Of a DNA stretch of 64,000 nt, positions 8,494 through 17,025 are shown piece by piece. The stretch comes from Starkeya sp. ORNL1 (GTDB lineage Bacteria; Pseudomonadota; Alphaproteobacteria; Rhizobiales; Xanthobacteraceae), in NCBI RefSeq assembly GCF_012971745.1, contig NZ_CP048834.1, forward strand, positions 2,170,001 through 2,234,000. Reading direction: 5' to 3'. The notes below the pieces were generated by a model. The model saw only the letters and a program-made list of their open reading frames with translations. It did no database searches and had not been told where the DNA came from. Made by a program: the position numbers and the translations under genes. Within the stretch, counting starts at the first letter, position 1, and every line of letters starts with the position of its first letter.

Positions 8494-9633
8494 TCACACG
8501 AAGCCCGGGCCTTCGATGACCGGGTGCGCCTTGATGAAGTCCTCGTCGACCTCGATGCCGAGGCCGGGGCCTTCGAGCGGGTACACATTGCCGTTCGCAT
8601 TGACCTCGTAGGGCTTGTTCTTGAACGGGCCCTCGCGCAGCGGGTTGCAGCCTTCGCTGGATTCGAAATAGCCGCCATTCTCGATCGCCGCGAGCACATG
8701 GATGCCGGCCGCGAGATCGAGCCCGGTGACGCCGCCATGCGGGTGCACGGCGATGTTGTAGGTCGAGGCGGTGGCGGCGATGCGCATGATCTCGGTGACG
8801 CCGCCGCACTTGCCGACATCCGGCTGGAAGATGCGGATATTGCCGGATTCGAGGTGCGGGATGAACTCGTAGCGGGTGTAGGAATTCTCGCCGAGCGCCA
8901 GCGGCGTCGAGGAGAAGGTGGCGGCGACCTCATAGGCCTTGGTGTTGGTGGCCGGGAACGGCTCCTCCAGCCAGTACACGTCGAGCTCCTGCATCGCCGG
9001 CATCACCCTGCGGCAATCGTCGAGGGTGTAGGCGGTGTTGGCGTCGGTGAGGATGGCGAGGTCGGGGAAGCGGTCGCGCACCGCGCTGATGCGGGCGATG
9101 TCCTGCTTGTTGGTCTGGCCGAGGCGGAGCTTCACTGCCTTGAAGCCCTTGTCGACGAAGGTGCCGACCTCGTCGGCGGTCTCTTCCGGAGTGCGGAAGC
9201 CGAGCGCGCCGCCGCCGCCGGCATAGGCCGGGATCGGCTTCGAGGCGCCGCCGAGCAGCTTGTAGAGCGGCATGTTGGCGAGCTTGCCCTTCAGGTCCCA
9301 CAGCGCCATGTCGATGCCGCTCATGGCGATCACCGAGCCGGCGCCCATGCCGTGGCTGCCGACCTGGGCGCGGTACATCCTGGTCCAGATCACCGTGGTC
9401 TGCGTCGGGTCCATGCCGAGCACGAGGTCGCGCATGGTGGTGTTGATGAGATGGGCCACGGTGCCCGGATTACGGGCATGGTGCGCCTCGCCCCAGCCGA
9501 TGACGCCCTCGTCGCTGATGACCTTGACGATGATGGCATCGCGCTTGGTCAGCTTGCCGAGGCCGAGCGTGTTCTGGCGGTCCGCCGGAATCGGGACGGA
9601 GATCGGATAGGCAATCACATCAACAATGCGCAT
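8494..9633 (-). CDS. Enolase superfamily protein, mandelate racemase/muconate lactonizing type (2)
   Basis: 379 aa from the ATG at 9633, preceded by GGAG at a 7-base spacing; an in-frame upstream start would add nine residues without a better site. Barrel motifs fit the mandelate racemase subgroup: KAVKLRLG (catalytic Lys region), TDANTAY (Asp), WLEEPF (Glu), GENSYTRYEF (Glu), QPDVGKCGGV (Asp) and VHPHGG (His). The Asp-His dyad is typical of mandelate racemase and many acid-sugar dehydratases. It lies 57 bp downstream of tctA in the same operon, so it probably acts on the carboxylate imported by TctABC. Confidence 0.87.
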   Translation of the reverse strand: MRIVDVIAYPISVPIPADRQNTLGLGKLTKRDAIIVKVISDEGVIGWGEAHHARNPGTVAHLINTTMRDLVLGMDPTQTTVIWTRMYRAQVGSHGMGAGSVIAMSGIDMALWDLKGKLANMPLYKLLGGASKPIPAYAGGGGALGFRTPEETADEVGTFVDKGFKAVKLRLGQTNKQDIARISAVRDRFPDLAILTDANTAYTLDDCRRVMPAMQELDVYWLEEPFPATNTKAYEVAATFSSTPLALGENSYTRYEFIPHLESGNIRIFQPDVGKCGGVTEIMRIAATASTYNIAVHPHGGVTGLDLAAGIHVLAAIENGGYFESSEGCNPLREGPFKNKPYEVNANGNVYPLEGPGLGIEVDEDFIKAHPVIEGPGFV

Positions 9634-9690
9634 GGCGTGGCTCCGGACATTAGGTGGCAAAATGGGTCGGGGCGCGCGGCCCCGGCAGCA

Positions 9691-11187
9691 TCATTCGGTC
9701 TCGACCACGCTTTTGAAGCGCGAGCGGATCATCGGGTAGAACAGGCACAGCGCGGCGACGACGAGCAGCACGACGCAGATCGGCCGCTCCAGGAAGACGA
9801 AGGGCGAGCCCATCGAGATCACCAGCGACTGGCGCAGCGCGTTCTCGGCATCGGCGCCGAGCACCAGCGCCATAACCAAAGGCGCGGCGGGAATGCCGGA
9901 AGCCTTGAAGCCGTAGCCGATGACGGTGAACATCAGCATCAGCCAGACGTCCCACATCGAATTGTCGACGCTGTAGACGCCGACGACGCACAGCGACATC
10001 ACGATGATCGGCAGCGTGCGCTGCGAGATCACGAACAGCCAGATGAAGAACGGCACCAGCAGGATGTTCTGCGCGAGCAGCATGACGTTGCCGACATACA
10101 TGCTGGCGATCAGGCCCCAGGCGACGTCGGCGTGCTCGGTGAACAAACGCGGGCCGGGCTGGATGCCGAGGATGATGAAGGCGCCGATCAGCACCGAGGT
10201 GGTGGCGGTGCCGGGAATGCCCAGCGCGAGGAGCGGCACGAAGGCGCCCGAGCTTGCCGAGTTGTTGGCGGATTCCGGGCCGGCGACGCCTTCCAGCATG
10301 CCGGTGCCGAACTTCTCCGGGGTCTTGGAGAGCTGCTTTTCGAGGCCGTAGGAGACGAAGGAGGCGATGGTGGCGCCGGCGCCCGGCAGGATGCCGAGGA
10401 AGAAGCCGACGAAGCCGCCGCGCAGCATCGAGCCCCAGGTCTGCTTGAGATCCGCCCAAGACGGCATGATGTCCCGGATCCTCAGGCGGATTTTGTTGAT
10501 CTCGACCTGCTGCGGCGGGTGGAAGATGTCGAACAGGATCTCGGCGAGGCCGAACAGGCCGACCACGGCGGGGATGAAGCCGATGCCGTCGATCAGTTCC
10601 ATGGTGCCCCAGGTGAGGCGGGCCTGGCCGGACACCACGTCCTGGCCGATGGTGGCCAGCAGCAGGCCGAGCATCAGCGAGACGAAGGACTTCACCATGT
10701 TGCCACGGGCCAGCGACGACACCATCACGAAGGCCAGCACCATGATGGCGAAGTATTCCGGCGGCCCGAACACCAGCGCGACGCTGGCGAGCGGCACGGC
10801 GATAATGGAAAGCAGGATCAGGCCGATGGTGCCGGCGAGGAAGGAGCCGATGGCGGCGAGGCCGAGCGCGACGCCGCCCTTGCCCTGCTTGGCCAGCGGG
10901 TGGCCGTCATAGGTGGTGACCACCGAGGCGCTCTCGCCCGGCACGTTGAGCAGCACCGAGGTGATGGTGCCGCCATACATGGCGCCGTAATAGATGCCGG
11001 CCATGGCGACGAGGCCGGTCAGCGGATCGATGCCGAAGGTCAGCGGCAGCAGCACCGCGATCGCCGCGCTCGGGCCGAGGCCGGGCAGCACGCCGACCAG
11101 CGTGCCGGCAAACGTTCCGGCAAAGCACATCAACAGTAGCCAGGGATCCATAATCCTGGCGAAACCTTCGGCGAGCGGCGCGAACAT
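9691..11187 (-). CDS. tctA: Tripartite tricarboxylate transporter, large membrane subunit TctA
   Basis: 498 aa with about 11-12 hydrophobic segments. The repeated family blocks LPGLGPSAAIAVLLPLTF and LPGAGATIASFVSYGLEK are the two conserved loops of TctA. It forms the inner-membrane channel of a sodium- or proton-driven uptake system fed by a periplasmic binding protein. Gene order tctC-tctB-tctA with short gaps (47 bp to tctB) shows one operon, followed by two enolase-superfamily genes that hint at the type of substrate, a hydroxy- or sugar-carboxylate. Confidence 0.95.
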   Translation of the reverse strand: MFAPLAEGFARIMDPWLLLMCFAGTFAGTLVGVLPGLGPSAAIAVLLPLTFGIDPLTGLVAMAGIYYGAMYGGTITSVLLNVPGESASVVTTYDGHPLAKQGKGGVALGLAAIGSFLAGTIGLILLSIIAVPLASVALVFGPPEYFAIMVLAFVMVSSLARGNMVKSFVSLMLGLLLATIGQDVVSGQARLTWGTMELIDGIGFIPAVVGLFGLAEILFDIFHPPQQVEINKIRLRIRDIMPSWADLKQTWGSMLRGGFVGFFLGILPGAGATIASFVSYGLEKQLSKTPEKFGTGMLEGVAGPESANNSASSGAFVPLLALGIPGTATTSVLIGAFIILGIQPGPRLFTEHADVAWGLIASMYVGNVMLLAQNILLVPFFIWLFVISQRTLPIIVMSLCVVGVYSVDNSMWDVWLMLMFTVIGYGFKASGIPAAPLVMALVLGADAENALRQSLVISMGSPFVFLERPICVVLLVVAALCLFYPMIRSRFKSVVETE

Positions 11188-11234
11188 GGTCGATTACCTT
11201 GGTACTTGAAGTCGTCGGAGCGCGGGCGAAGGCG

Positions 11235-11705
11235 TCAGGAGAACAGCAGGCCGGTTTCGAGCGGGATCTCCAGCAGATAGTCGAACGCGAAATAGACCGC
11301 GCCCGCCCAGATCACCGCGAAGATCGCGCTGCGCACGAGGTCGAGCTTCGAGATCAGCAGGCAGAACAGGAAGCAGAACGCGATCAGCGCAATCAGGAAG
11401 CCGACGATGTAGATCGCCCCGATGAGCAGAGCGAGCAGCGCGATGCAGGTGAGGCCACCGCGCAGGTTCGTGGCCTCCTCATCGTCCGCGCCGGCCGGTG
11501 CCTTGCGCACCGATTCGAACAGCAAAGCGAGGCTGAAGCCGAGCAGACCGACGCCGTAGATGCTCGGCAACGCGCCCGGCCCCAGGGTGTAGTCCTCGGC
11601 CATCGGCAGATGGAACGCCGCATAGAGCTCGGCCACCGCGAACAGCACGAGCAGCAGGGAGACGGTGGTCTCCATGGAGAATGGAAAGGCTTTGCGCGTC
11701 GTCAT
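11235..11705 (-). CDS. tctB: Tripartite tricarboxylate transporter, small membrane subunit TctB
   Basis: 156 aa with four hydrophobic helices and the short charged loop between helices 2 and 3 typical of TctB. The AEDYTLGPGALPSIYG stretch after helix 1 is the conserved family segment. A good ribosome-binding site (AGAGGA) precedes the ATG. It forms the membrane complex with TctA. Confidence 0.92.
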   Translation of the reverse strand: MTTRKAFPFSMETTVSLLLVLFAVAELYAAFHLPMAEDYTLGPGALPSIYGVGLLGFSLALLFESVRKAPAGADDEEATNLRGGLTCIALLALLIGAIYIVGFLIALIAFCFLFCLLISKLDLVRSAIFAVIWAGAVYFAFDYLLEIPLETGLLFS

Positions 11706-11838
11706 GGCGCCATTCCTCTGTTGCGGAGCGCGTTTTCGCTCCGCATTGCGACGTTCAGATCGTGAGGCAAAGATCAGGTAGCGAGGCTGGATGCAGAACC
11801 GCCGGCGTCCCGGACCGGGACCGCCGGCGGCTGGGAAC

Positions 11839-12804
11839 TCACTTCGCCAGGCTGGTCTTCAGGAAGTCGATCTGGGTGGCGACGGTCGACTTGACGTCTT
11901 CCGGCGTGCTGTAGGTGACGTTCTGCGAGACCTGCTTGGCGCGCTCGACATATTCGGGCATTTGCGTCGCCTGCTTCACCGCGTCCTGCAGCTTCTTGAT
12001 GATCGCGGGATCGGTGCCGGCCGGAGCGATGAGGCCGCGGCTCGAGGCGTTGATCGGCAGCGGGAAGCCCTGTTCGGCAAAGGTGGGCACGTCGGGCAGC
12101 AGCGGGCTGCGCTCGGTGCCGCCGACGCCCAGCACGCGGACGCTGCCATCCTTCAGGAAGGGCAGCACCTCGCTGGTGGCGAGCCCGAGGGCGTCGATGT
12201 GGCCGCCCAGCGCCGCGGTGACGGCCTCCGGAGTGCCTGCGAAATTGACGACGCGGAACTTGGCGTTGGCCTTGGAGGCGACGGCGAGCGCGGTCAGGCC
12301 GTCGAGGCTGGTGGAGCCGGTGGCGCCATAGGACAGGCCGCCGGGATGGTCCTTCAGATAGGCGACGACTTCCTTCATGTCCTTGTAGGGGCTCTTCGCC
12401 GGCACGACGATGATGCCGGGATCGACCATCACATTGCCGAGGAAGGTGAAGGAGGTGAGCGGATCGAAGGGCAGGCCGCCGCTGGCGGTCACGCCGCTGA
12501 TGGCGGGGTAGTTCACGCTGCCCAGCGTGTAGCCGTCCGGCTTGGAACGGGCGACGTCGGTCCAGGCGACGGCGCCGCCGGCGCCCGGCTTGTTGATGAC
12601 GACGACCGGCTGGCCGAGGATCTTCTCCAGCGTCGGCGCCACGGTGCGGATGGTGGCGTCCATCGCGCCGCCGGCGCTGAAGCCGACGATGACCTGGATC
12701 GGCCGGGTGGGGTAATCGGCGGCGAAAGCCGGGGCCGAGATGATCGGCGCGGCACCGGCTAGGCCGGCGACGACGGATAGCACCGCTCGCATATTCGATT
12801 TCAT
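11839..12804 (-). CDS. tctC: Tripartite tricarboxylate transporter substrate-binding protein (Bug/TctC family)
   Basis: 321 aa with a cleavable signal peptide ending near APAFAADYPTRPI. Diagnostic Bug-family motifs are YPTRPIQVIVGFSAGG near the mature N-terminus and VVINKPGAGG in the first lobe. It captures a carboxylate in the periplasm for TctAB. As the first gene of the operon, it has a strong GGGAGGA ribosome-binding site and two inverted repeats in the upstream 90 bases. The ligand cannot be predicted: Bug proteins bind citrate, nicotinate, terephthalate, aspartate, sugar acids and others. Confidence 0.93.
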   Translation of the reverse strand: MKSNMRAVLSVVAGLAGAAPIISAPAFAADYPTRPIQVIVGFSAGGAMDATIRTVAPTLEKILGQPVVVINKPGAGGAVAWTDVARSKPDGYTLGSVNYPAISGVTASGGLPFDPLTSFTFLGNVMVDPGIIVVPAKSPYKDMKEVVAYLKDHPGGLSYGATGSTSLDGLTALAVASKANAKFRVVNFAGTPEAVTAALGGHIDALGLATSEVLPFLKDGSVRVLGVGGTERSPLLPDVPTFAEQGFPLPINASSRGLIAPAGTDPAIIKKLQDAVKQATQMPEYVERAKQVSQNVTYSTPEDVKSTVATQIDFLKTSLAK

Positions 12805-12850
12805 CTTGTTCCTCCCTCGCCTTCTTTTTGAAGGCCGAATGCCAGATCGG

Positions 12851-12888
12851 CGGTTCTTATATTGAACCGATCCATCGAGATATTCGAT
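12851..12888. promoter_or_regulatory. Two adjacent inverted repeats upstream of tctC (candidate operators)
   Basis: CGGTTC-N7-GAACCG (12851-12869) and ATCGA-N5-TCGAT (12874-12888) are perfect inverted repeats in an AT-richer patch 47-84 bases upstream of the tctC start. The nearby GntR/FCD regulator (13596-14309) is the best local candidate to bind one of them. Assignment is inference. Confidence 0.45.
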
Positions 12889-13003
12889 AATGAATGCAAT
12901 CTGATGTCAAGCGTCTGCCGGACACGGGACGCGACATCGGCAGCGCCGCAGACAAGCCGAAAACACCCGCAACGGCAAGGGCCTGCGCGTTATTTATAAC
13001 ATA

Positions 13004-13440
13004 TTACGCAGCGCTACGCGCGGCTGTCGTACCGTGGTAGGGAGGCACGATCCGCAGGCCGCCCGATCTTTCAACAGAGGCTGCTCGGACACCGGGCCGA
13101 GATTCGAAAATCGCTTCATCACCGGCGTGCCGGCCACGGTCAGCGCCCCGATCGCGGCATCGACACTCGCCACCGCGAAGGCGAGATGCTCGACAGCGCC
13201 GCGCGCCGCTGCGTCACTGGCAGCCACCCCATCCGGCACGCGCGGCAGAACGAAGAGGCGGATGCCGGCGCCATCGACATCGCGCCACTGTCGCTCTGTC
13301 TCCAGGAATTCGAGCATGCCTTCGTGGTCGGCGCTTGCGACGACCGCGCCATTGGCCGGATTGGTGACGTCGAAGGTGCCGCCACCACGTGAGGCGTGGC
13401 ACGCGCCATTGATGTAGAAGGATCCGGAATAGACAGAGGG
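13004..13440 (-). pseudogene. Decayed remnant: aldehyde dehydrogenase N-terminus joined to a frameshifted VOC (glyoxalase-like) C-terminus
   Basis: On the minus strand the frame first reads an aldehyde dehydrogenase N-terminus (SFYINGACHAS...GGTFDVTNPANG), then jumps directly to the C-terminal half of a VOC-superfamily domain (GAVEHLAFAVASVDAAIGAL). Near 13055 the sequence for KD-R-A-A-C can be restored to the usual VOC motif KDPGGLRI by adding a single C; the restored frame then runs GGLRIVPPYHGTTAARSAA to a TAA at 13004-13006. Two truncated genes fused and then frameshifted is typical of a deletion scar. No functional protein is expected. Confidence 0.7.
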
Positions 13441-13595
13441 CGCCGCGGCGCCACCCGCGAGAGGGCGGCCTCGAGGCTTGCGGTCAACGACGCCCTTACG
13501 AGATCGTATAGGATGACATCCTGCCATGCGCTCTCGTGGATGAGATCAACCGCCCTCGCCGCGGTTTTGCCGCAGGCCCGCATTTGGGGACAGAT

Positions 13596-14309
13596 TCAGG
13601 AGAAGACCGACATCACCCGCTTGCGCGACCTTTCGATATGGGTGCGCATCGCCTTGGCGGCCTTGGCCGCATCGCGCGCACAGATTGCCTCGACGATCTT
13701 GCGGTGCTCGTCGATCGCCTGCTGGGTAACCTTGGCGTGCGAGTAGAGCCGGAAGATGTGAATGTGGGTATGCAGCCGAGTAAGCGAATCGCGGATCAGC
13801 GAGCTGCCGCTCATCGCGGCGATGCAGTCATGGAACTCGGCATCGCCGGCGGCGAAATCGCGGTAGCGATTGCCCGGCACAGGCGCACTCATGGGGCGAA
13901 CAATACCTTGCAGATGTTCGCTTTTCTTGTCATCCAGCAGTTCTGCGGCGCGCGCCGCCGCGGCCGGCTCCAGCAGCAGGCGGAACTCGAACAGTTCCTC
14001 GAACTGCTCGCGCGACAATTGCGGCGCGGCGCGGTAGCCGACGAGGTGGGTCTTGAGCACGAGGCCGTTCGCCTCCAGCCGCCCCAGCGCTTCGCGCAGC
14101 GGGGTCTGGGAGACGCCGAGTTCGCGCGAGAGATTGTCCATGGTAAGGCGCTCGCCAGGCTGGATCTGCAGCGACATCAGTTGGCCCAGCAGCACGTCAT
14201 AGACATTGTCCGCGAGGCTGCTCGGACGCGGCAGCACCGCCTCGCCACCACCTGCCCCGGCCTTTCTGCCGAGGCGGTCGGCGGGGATGTGCTCACGGGT
14301 TTCGGACAT
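13596..14309 (-). CDS. GntR family transcriptional regulator, FadR/FCD type
   Basis: 237 aa from ATG at 14309, preceded by GGGAGA; a longer in-frame extension would read through repeat DNA. The N-terminal winged helix (about residues 25-90) has the GntR signature GERLTMDNLSRELGVSQTPL; the C-terminal all-helical FCD domain has the metal/ligand pattern FRLLLEPAAAARAAE...DAEFHDCIA and a late His (EHRKIVEAI). FCD regulators sense organic acids and usually repress neighbouring catabolic operons. It is divergent from the D-2-hydroxyacid dehydrogenase/MHS transporter genes and near tctC, and could control either. Confidence 0.9.
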   Translation of the reverse strand: MSETREHIPADRLGRKAGAGGGEAVLPRPSSLADNVYDVLLGQLMSLQIQPGERLTMDNLSRELGVSQTPLREALGRLEANGLVLKTHLVGYRAAPQLSREQFEELFEFRLLLEPAAAARAAELLDDKKSEHLQGIVRPMSAPVPGNRYRDFAAGDAEFHDCIAAMSGSSLIRDSLTRLHTHIHIFRLYSHAKVTQQAIDEHRKIVEAICARDAAKAAKAMRTHIERSRKRVMSVFS

Positions 14310-14429
14310 CGGCTCTCCCGGACACTGCGCGAAGGATCTGCATTTCTCTGTATTTGATATCTGATCGGATTTTTTGACACCAGCGAAGGATGCTGAAGCC
14401 GATCGCGTCCTGCTCCGCGATTTCCAGCC

Positions 14430-14533
14430 GTCATCCCGGCCGGAGGCGCAGCCGGAGAGCCGGGATGACGCGAAGGTGGCGATCCATACCTTCCTGCGAT
14501 CCCCGATCGGCCTGCGGCCGTCCGGGATGACGG
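14430..14533. repeat. Intergenic palindromic repeat, family 2
   Basis: Outer arms CGTCATCCCGGCCGG and CCGGGATGACGG flanking an inner pair around CCGATCGGCCTGCGG. It fills most of the 341-base gap between the GntR regulator and the dehydrogenase; the rest of that gap holds the half repeat at 14568 and an AT-rich patch (14341-14380) that is the likely regulator promoter. No gene is seen there. Confidence 0.78.
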
Positions 14534-14567
14534 CCGGTGGGGAGACGGAGTAGAAGCTGCACGCTTG

Positions 14568-14615
14568 AACATCCTTCAACGCCCGGCTATCGCCGGGCAC
14601 CCCAGGATGACGCGG
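14568..14615. repeat. Degenerate half copy of family 1 repeat
   Basis: Reads AACATCCTTCAACGCCCGGC ... CACCCCAGGATGACGCGG: the arm of a family 1 element with a CCCGGC-TATC-GCCGGG hairpin. It directly abuts the 5' leader of the dehydrogenase gene at 14651. Confidence 0.6.
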
Positions 14616-14650
14616 TGCTTGGGGACGTTGCGAGGGAAGGCGGCCTACTG

Positions 14651-15595
14651 ATGAAAGCGATCATCCTCTCGCAATTCTATGCCGCCGACCTCACCGACGC
14701 GGTTCGCGGCGTGATCGGCAGCGAGCCGGTGCAGGTGCCGGATGCCGTCTCCTGCGCCGACGAACTGGCGGACGCGGACATATTGTTCTGCCAGCCCTCG
14801 CTCGCCAATGCGACCCTGGTCGCCGCGATCAACCGCTCGCCGCGGCTGCGCTGGGTGCAGGTGCTGGGCTCGGGCGTCGACAACTTCTCCAGGATCACCG
14901 AGGAACGGGCCAAGACCCTGATCGTCACCAATGCCGCGGCGGCCTATGGCGACGCGGTCGCCGAGCACGCGGTGGCGCTGGCGCTGGCGCTGCTGCGCCG
15001 GGTGCCGGAGCTGGTGGTGGCGCAGGCCAGCCGGCAATGGATCAAGCCCTGGCTGACCGACGAGCTCTCCTCGCTCGAAGGCGCGTCCGCCGCCGTGGTC
15101 GGCTTCGGCGCCATCGGGCAAGGCATAGCGCGGCGGCTCGATGCCTTCGGCTGCTCGGTGGTGGCGGTGCGCCGCAATCTCGGTGCCCCGGCGCCAAAAG
15201 GCTTCGAGCATGTGCGGTTCGCGCCGCTGGAGGAAGCGCTGCCACAGGCGGAGTTGCTGTTCCTCGCGCTGCCGCTGACGCAGGACAGTACCAAGCTGAT
15301 CGACGGACGCGCGTTCTCGCTGATGCCGCGTCGCGCGCGCCTTATCAATGTCTCGCGCGGCAGCATCATCGCCACCCTCGCAATGATGGCGGCATTGGAG
15401 AGCGGGGCGCTGGCAGCCGCCGCGCTCGACGTGTTCGAGCACGAGCCGCTGCCGCCGGAAAGTCCGCTCTGGGCGCTGCCCAATGTGCTCATCTCGCCCC
15501 ATGTCGCCGGCCGCGGCAATCGCTGCGTCGGCCGGCGCATGAACGAGATCTGCCTCGCCAATCTGCGCGCCTTCCTGGAAGGACGGCTGGCCTAG
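14651..15595 (+). CDS. D-2-hydroxyacid dehydrogenase (NAD-binding)
   Basis: 314 aa from ATG at 14651 (AGGGAAGG upstream); a longer frame begins inside repeat DNA. The Rossmann motif GFGAIG lies near residue 155, catalytic Arg in NVSRGS, the canonical catalytic Glu segment LDVFEHEPLP and the catalytic His in SPHVAG, all intact. It interconverts D-2-hydroxyacids and 2-oxoacids in the cytoplasm. Eighty bases further lies an MHS carboxylate transporter on the same strand, suggesting uptake and oxidation of a hydroxy acid under the divergent GntR regulator. It belongs to a different subgroup from the paralogue at 1661. Confidence 0.9.
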   Translation: MKAIILSQFYAADLTDAVRGVIGSEPVQVPDAVSCADELADADILFCQPSLANATLVAAINRSPRLRWVQVLGSGVDNFSRITEERAKTLIVTNAAAAYGDAVAEHAVALALALLRRVPELVVAQASRQWIKPWLTDELSSLEGASAAVVGFGAIGQGIARRLDAFGCSVVAVRRNLGAPAPKGFEHVRFAPLEEALPQAELLFLALPLTQDSTKLIDGRAFSLMPRRARLINVSRGSIIATLAMMAALESGALAAAALDVFEHEPLPPESPLWALPNVLISPHVAGRGNRCVGRRMNEICLANLRAFLEGRLA

Positions 15596-15714
15596 CGCCC
15601 TTCGCCGAAAGGAGAATTCCGCCTCTCTACTCCGGTAGTGCATTCGGCGCTGGTCGGTGGTGAAATGCTTCGAATTTGAAGTTCGAGCATGTGCCCGCCA
15701 GAGACCTCGCCACG

Positions 15715-17016
15715 ATGAAGCCTCAACCTATCCAGCCGACGGCGCGCAAGCGCCTGCGCGCCCTGATCGGGGTGATGCTGTGCAACGCGCTGGAATGGTA
15801 TGACTTCGCCATATACGGCATCCTCGCCGCCTATATCTCCCGCGCCTTCTTTCCGCAGGACGCACCCCACACCGCGCTTCTTGCAACCTTCGCCGTGTTC
15901 GGCGTGAGCTTCGTGCTGCGCCCGTTCGGCGGGCTGGTGCTCGGCGGCCTCGGCGACAAATGGGGGCGCAAGCCCGCGCTGCTGCTGGCTGCCGGGCTGA
16001 TGGCGGCGGGGACGCTGATGATCGGCTTCATTCCGTCCTACCAGACGATCGGCGTCATGGCGCCGGTGCTGCTGCTGGTGGCGCGGCTGGTGCAGGGCTT
16101 CTCCGCCGGCGGCGAATGGGGCGTCGCCGCCTCCTTCCTGCTGGAATGGTCGCCGCAGGGACGGCGCGGATTCTGGACCAGCTTCCTCTCGGTGACGGTC
16201 GCGCTCGGCAGCGGCCTCGCCAGCGGCACCGCCGCCATTCTCACCAGTTCCCTGCCGGCGGAGGACATGTCGGCCTTCGGATGGCGCATCCCCTTCCTGC
16301 TCGGCGGCCTGCTCGGCGCCGTCGCGCTGTGGCTGCGCACCGGCGTCGATGAGACGCCGATCTATCGCCAGGCACAGCCGGATCGCGAAGCGCTACCGAT
16401 CCGCGACACCGCCAGCGAACCGGCACCCTGGACGACCCTGCGCTCCGGCCTGTTCGTCTTCGGTTTCACCATGCACTGGACGGTCTGCTACTACGTGTTC
16501 CTGATCTATATGCCGCTGTTCACGCAGACCCGGGCGGGGCTGAGCTCGGCGCAGGCGGCGTGGTCGAACACCATATCCACCCTCGTCATCATCCTGCTGG
16601 TGCCGCTTGTCGGCCTGCTCTCCGATCGGTATGGCCGCAAGCCGTTCCTCAAGAGCTCGTGCATAGCGGTCATCCTGCTGGCGGTGCCGGCCTTCTGGCT
16701 GGTCGCCACCTATCAGGGCTTCGCGCTGATCGCCGGCATCCAGGCGCTGTTCGGCATCGCCATCGCGCTCTATTCCGGGCCGGGTCCGGCGGTGTCGGTG
16801 GAACTGTTCGCCACCCGCGGCCGCTCGCGCTGGTCGTCGGTGTCCTATGCGCTGGCGGCGGCGGTGTTCGGCGGATTTGCGCCGTTCATTGCGGTGTGGC
16901 TGACCGATGCGCTGGGCAGCCCTTTGGCCCCGACCGCCTATGTGATCGCGGCGGCAACCATCAGCCTCATGGTCATCCGGCGCATGCCGGAGACCGCGCG
17001 GCGCCCGCTCGCCTGA
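15715..17016 (+). CDS. MFS transporter, metabolite:H+ symporter (MHS) family
   Basis: 433 aa with 12 predicted helices if started at the ATG at 15715; GTG 15691 and TTG 15676 are in-frame alternatives and no start has a strong ribosome-binding site. NALEWYDFAIYG in helix 1 is the MHS signature, and GGLGDKWGRKPALL is the loop 2-3 MFS motif, with a second copy (LSDRYGRKPF) in the second half. MHS proteins import citrate, 2-oxoglutarate, shikimate, proline/betaine and similar compounds with protons. The neighbouring hydroxyacid dehydrogenase suggests a carboxylate. Confidence 0.9.
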   Translation: MKPQPIQPTARKRLRALIGVMLCNALEWYDFAIYGILAAYISRAFFPQDAPHTALLATFAVFGVSFVLRPFGGLVLGGLGDKWGRKPALLLAAGLMAAGTLMIGFIPSYQTIGVMAPVLLLVARLVQGFSAGGEWGVAASFLLEWSPQGRRGFWTSFLSVTVALGSGLASGTAAILTSSLPAEDMSAFGWRIPFLLGGLLGAVALWLRTGVDETPIYRQAQPDREALPIRDTASEPAPWTTLRSGLFVFGFTMHWTVCYYVFLIYMPLFTQTRAGLSSAQAAWSNTISTLVIILLVPLVGLLSDRYGRKPFLKSSCIAVILLAVPAFWLVATYQGFALIAGIQALFGIAIALYSGPGPAVSVELFATRGRSRWSSVSYALAAAVFGGFAPFIAVWLTDALGSPLAPTAYVIAAATISLMVIRRMPETARRPLA

Positions 17017-17025
17017 CGCTGGCGC

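Noticed and set aside
8524..11139. Very long open frame on the plus strand opposite the enolase-superfamily and tctA genes
   Set aside because: Its translation is a low-complexity His/Asp/Arg/Gly-rich shadow caused by high GC third positions of the minus-strand genes, which have clear family motifs.
13140..13583. Open frame starting MRACGKTAARAVDL upstream of the pseudogene
   Set aside because: No family recognised and the second half is an out-of-frame reading of the aldehyde dehydrogenase remnant; treated as part of the decayed region.
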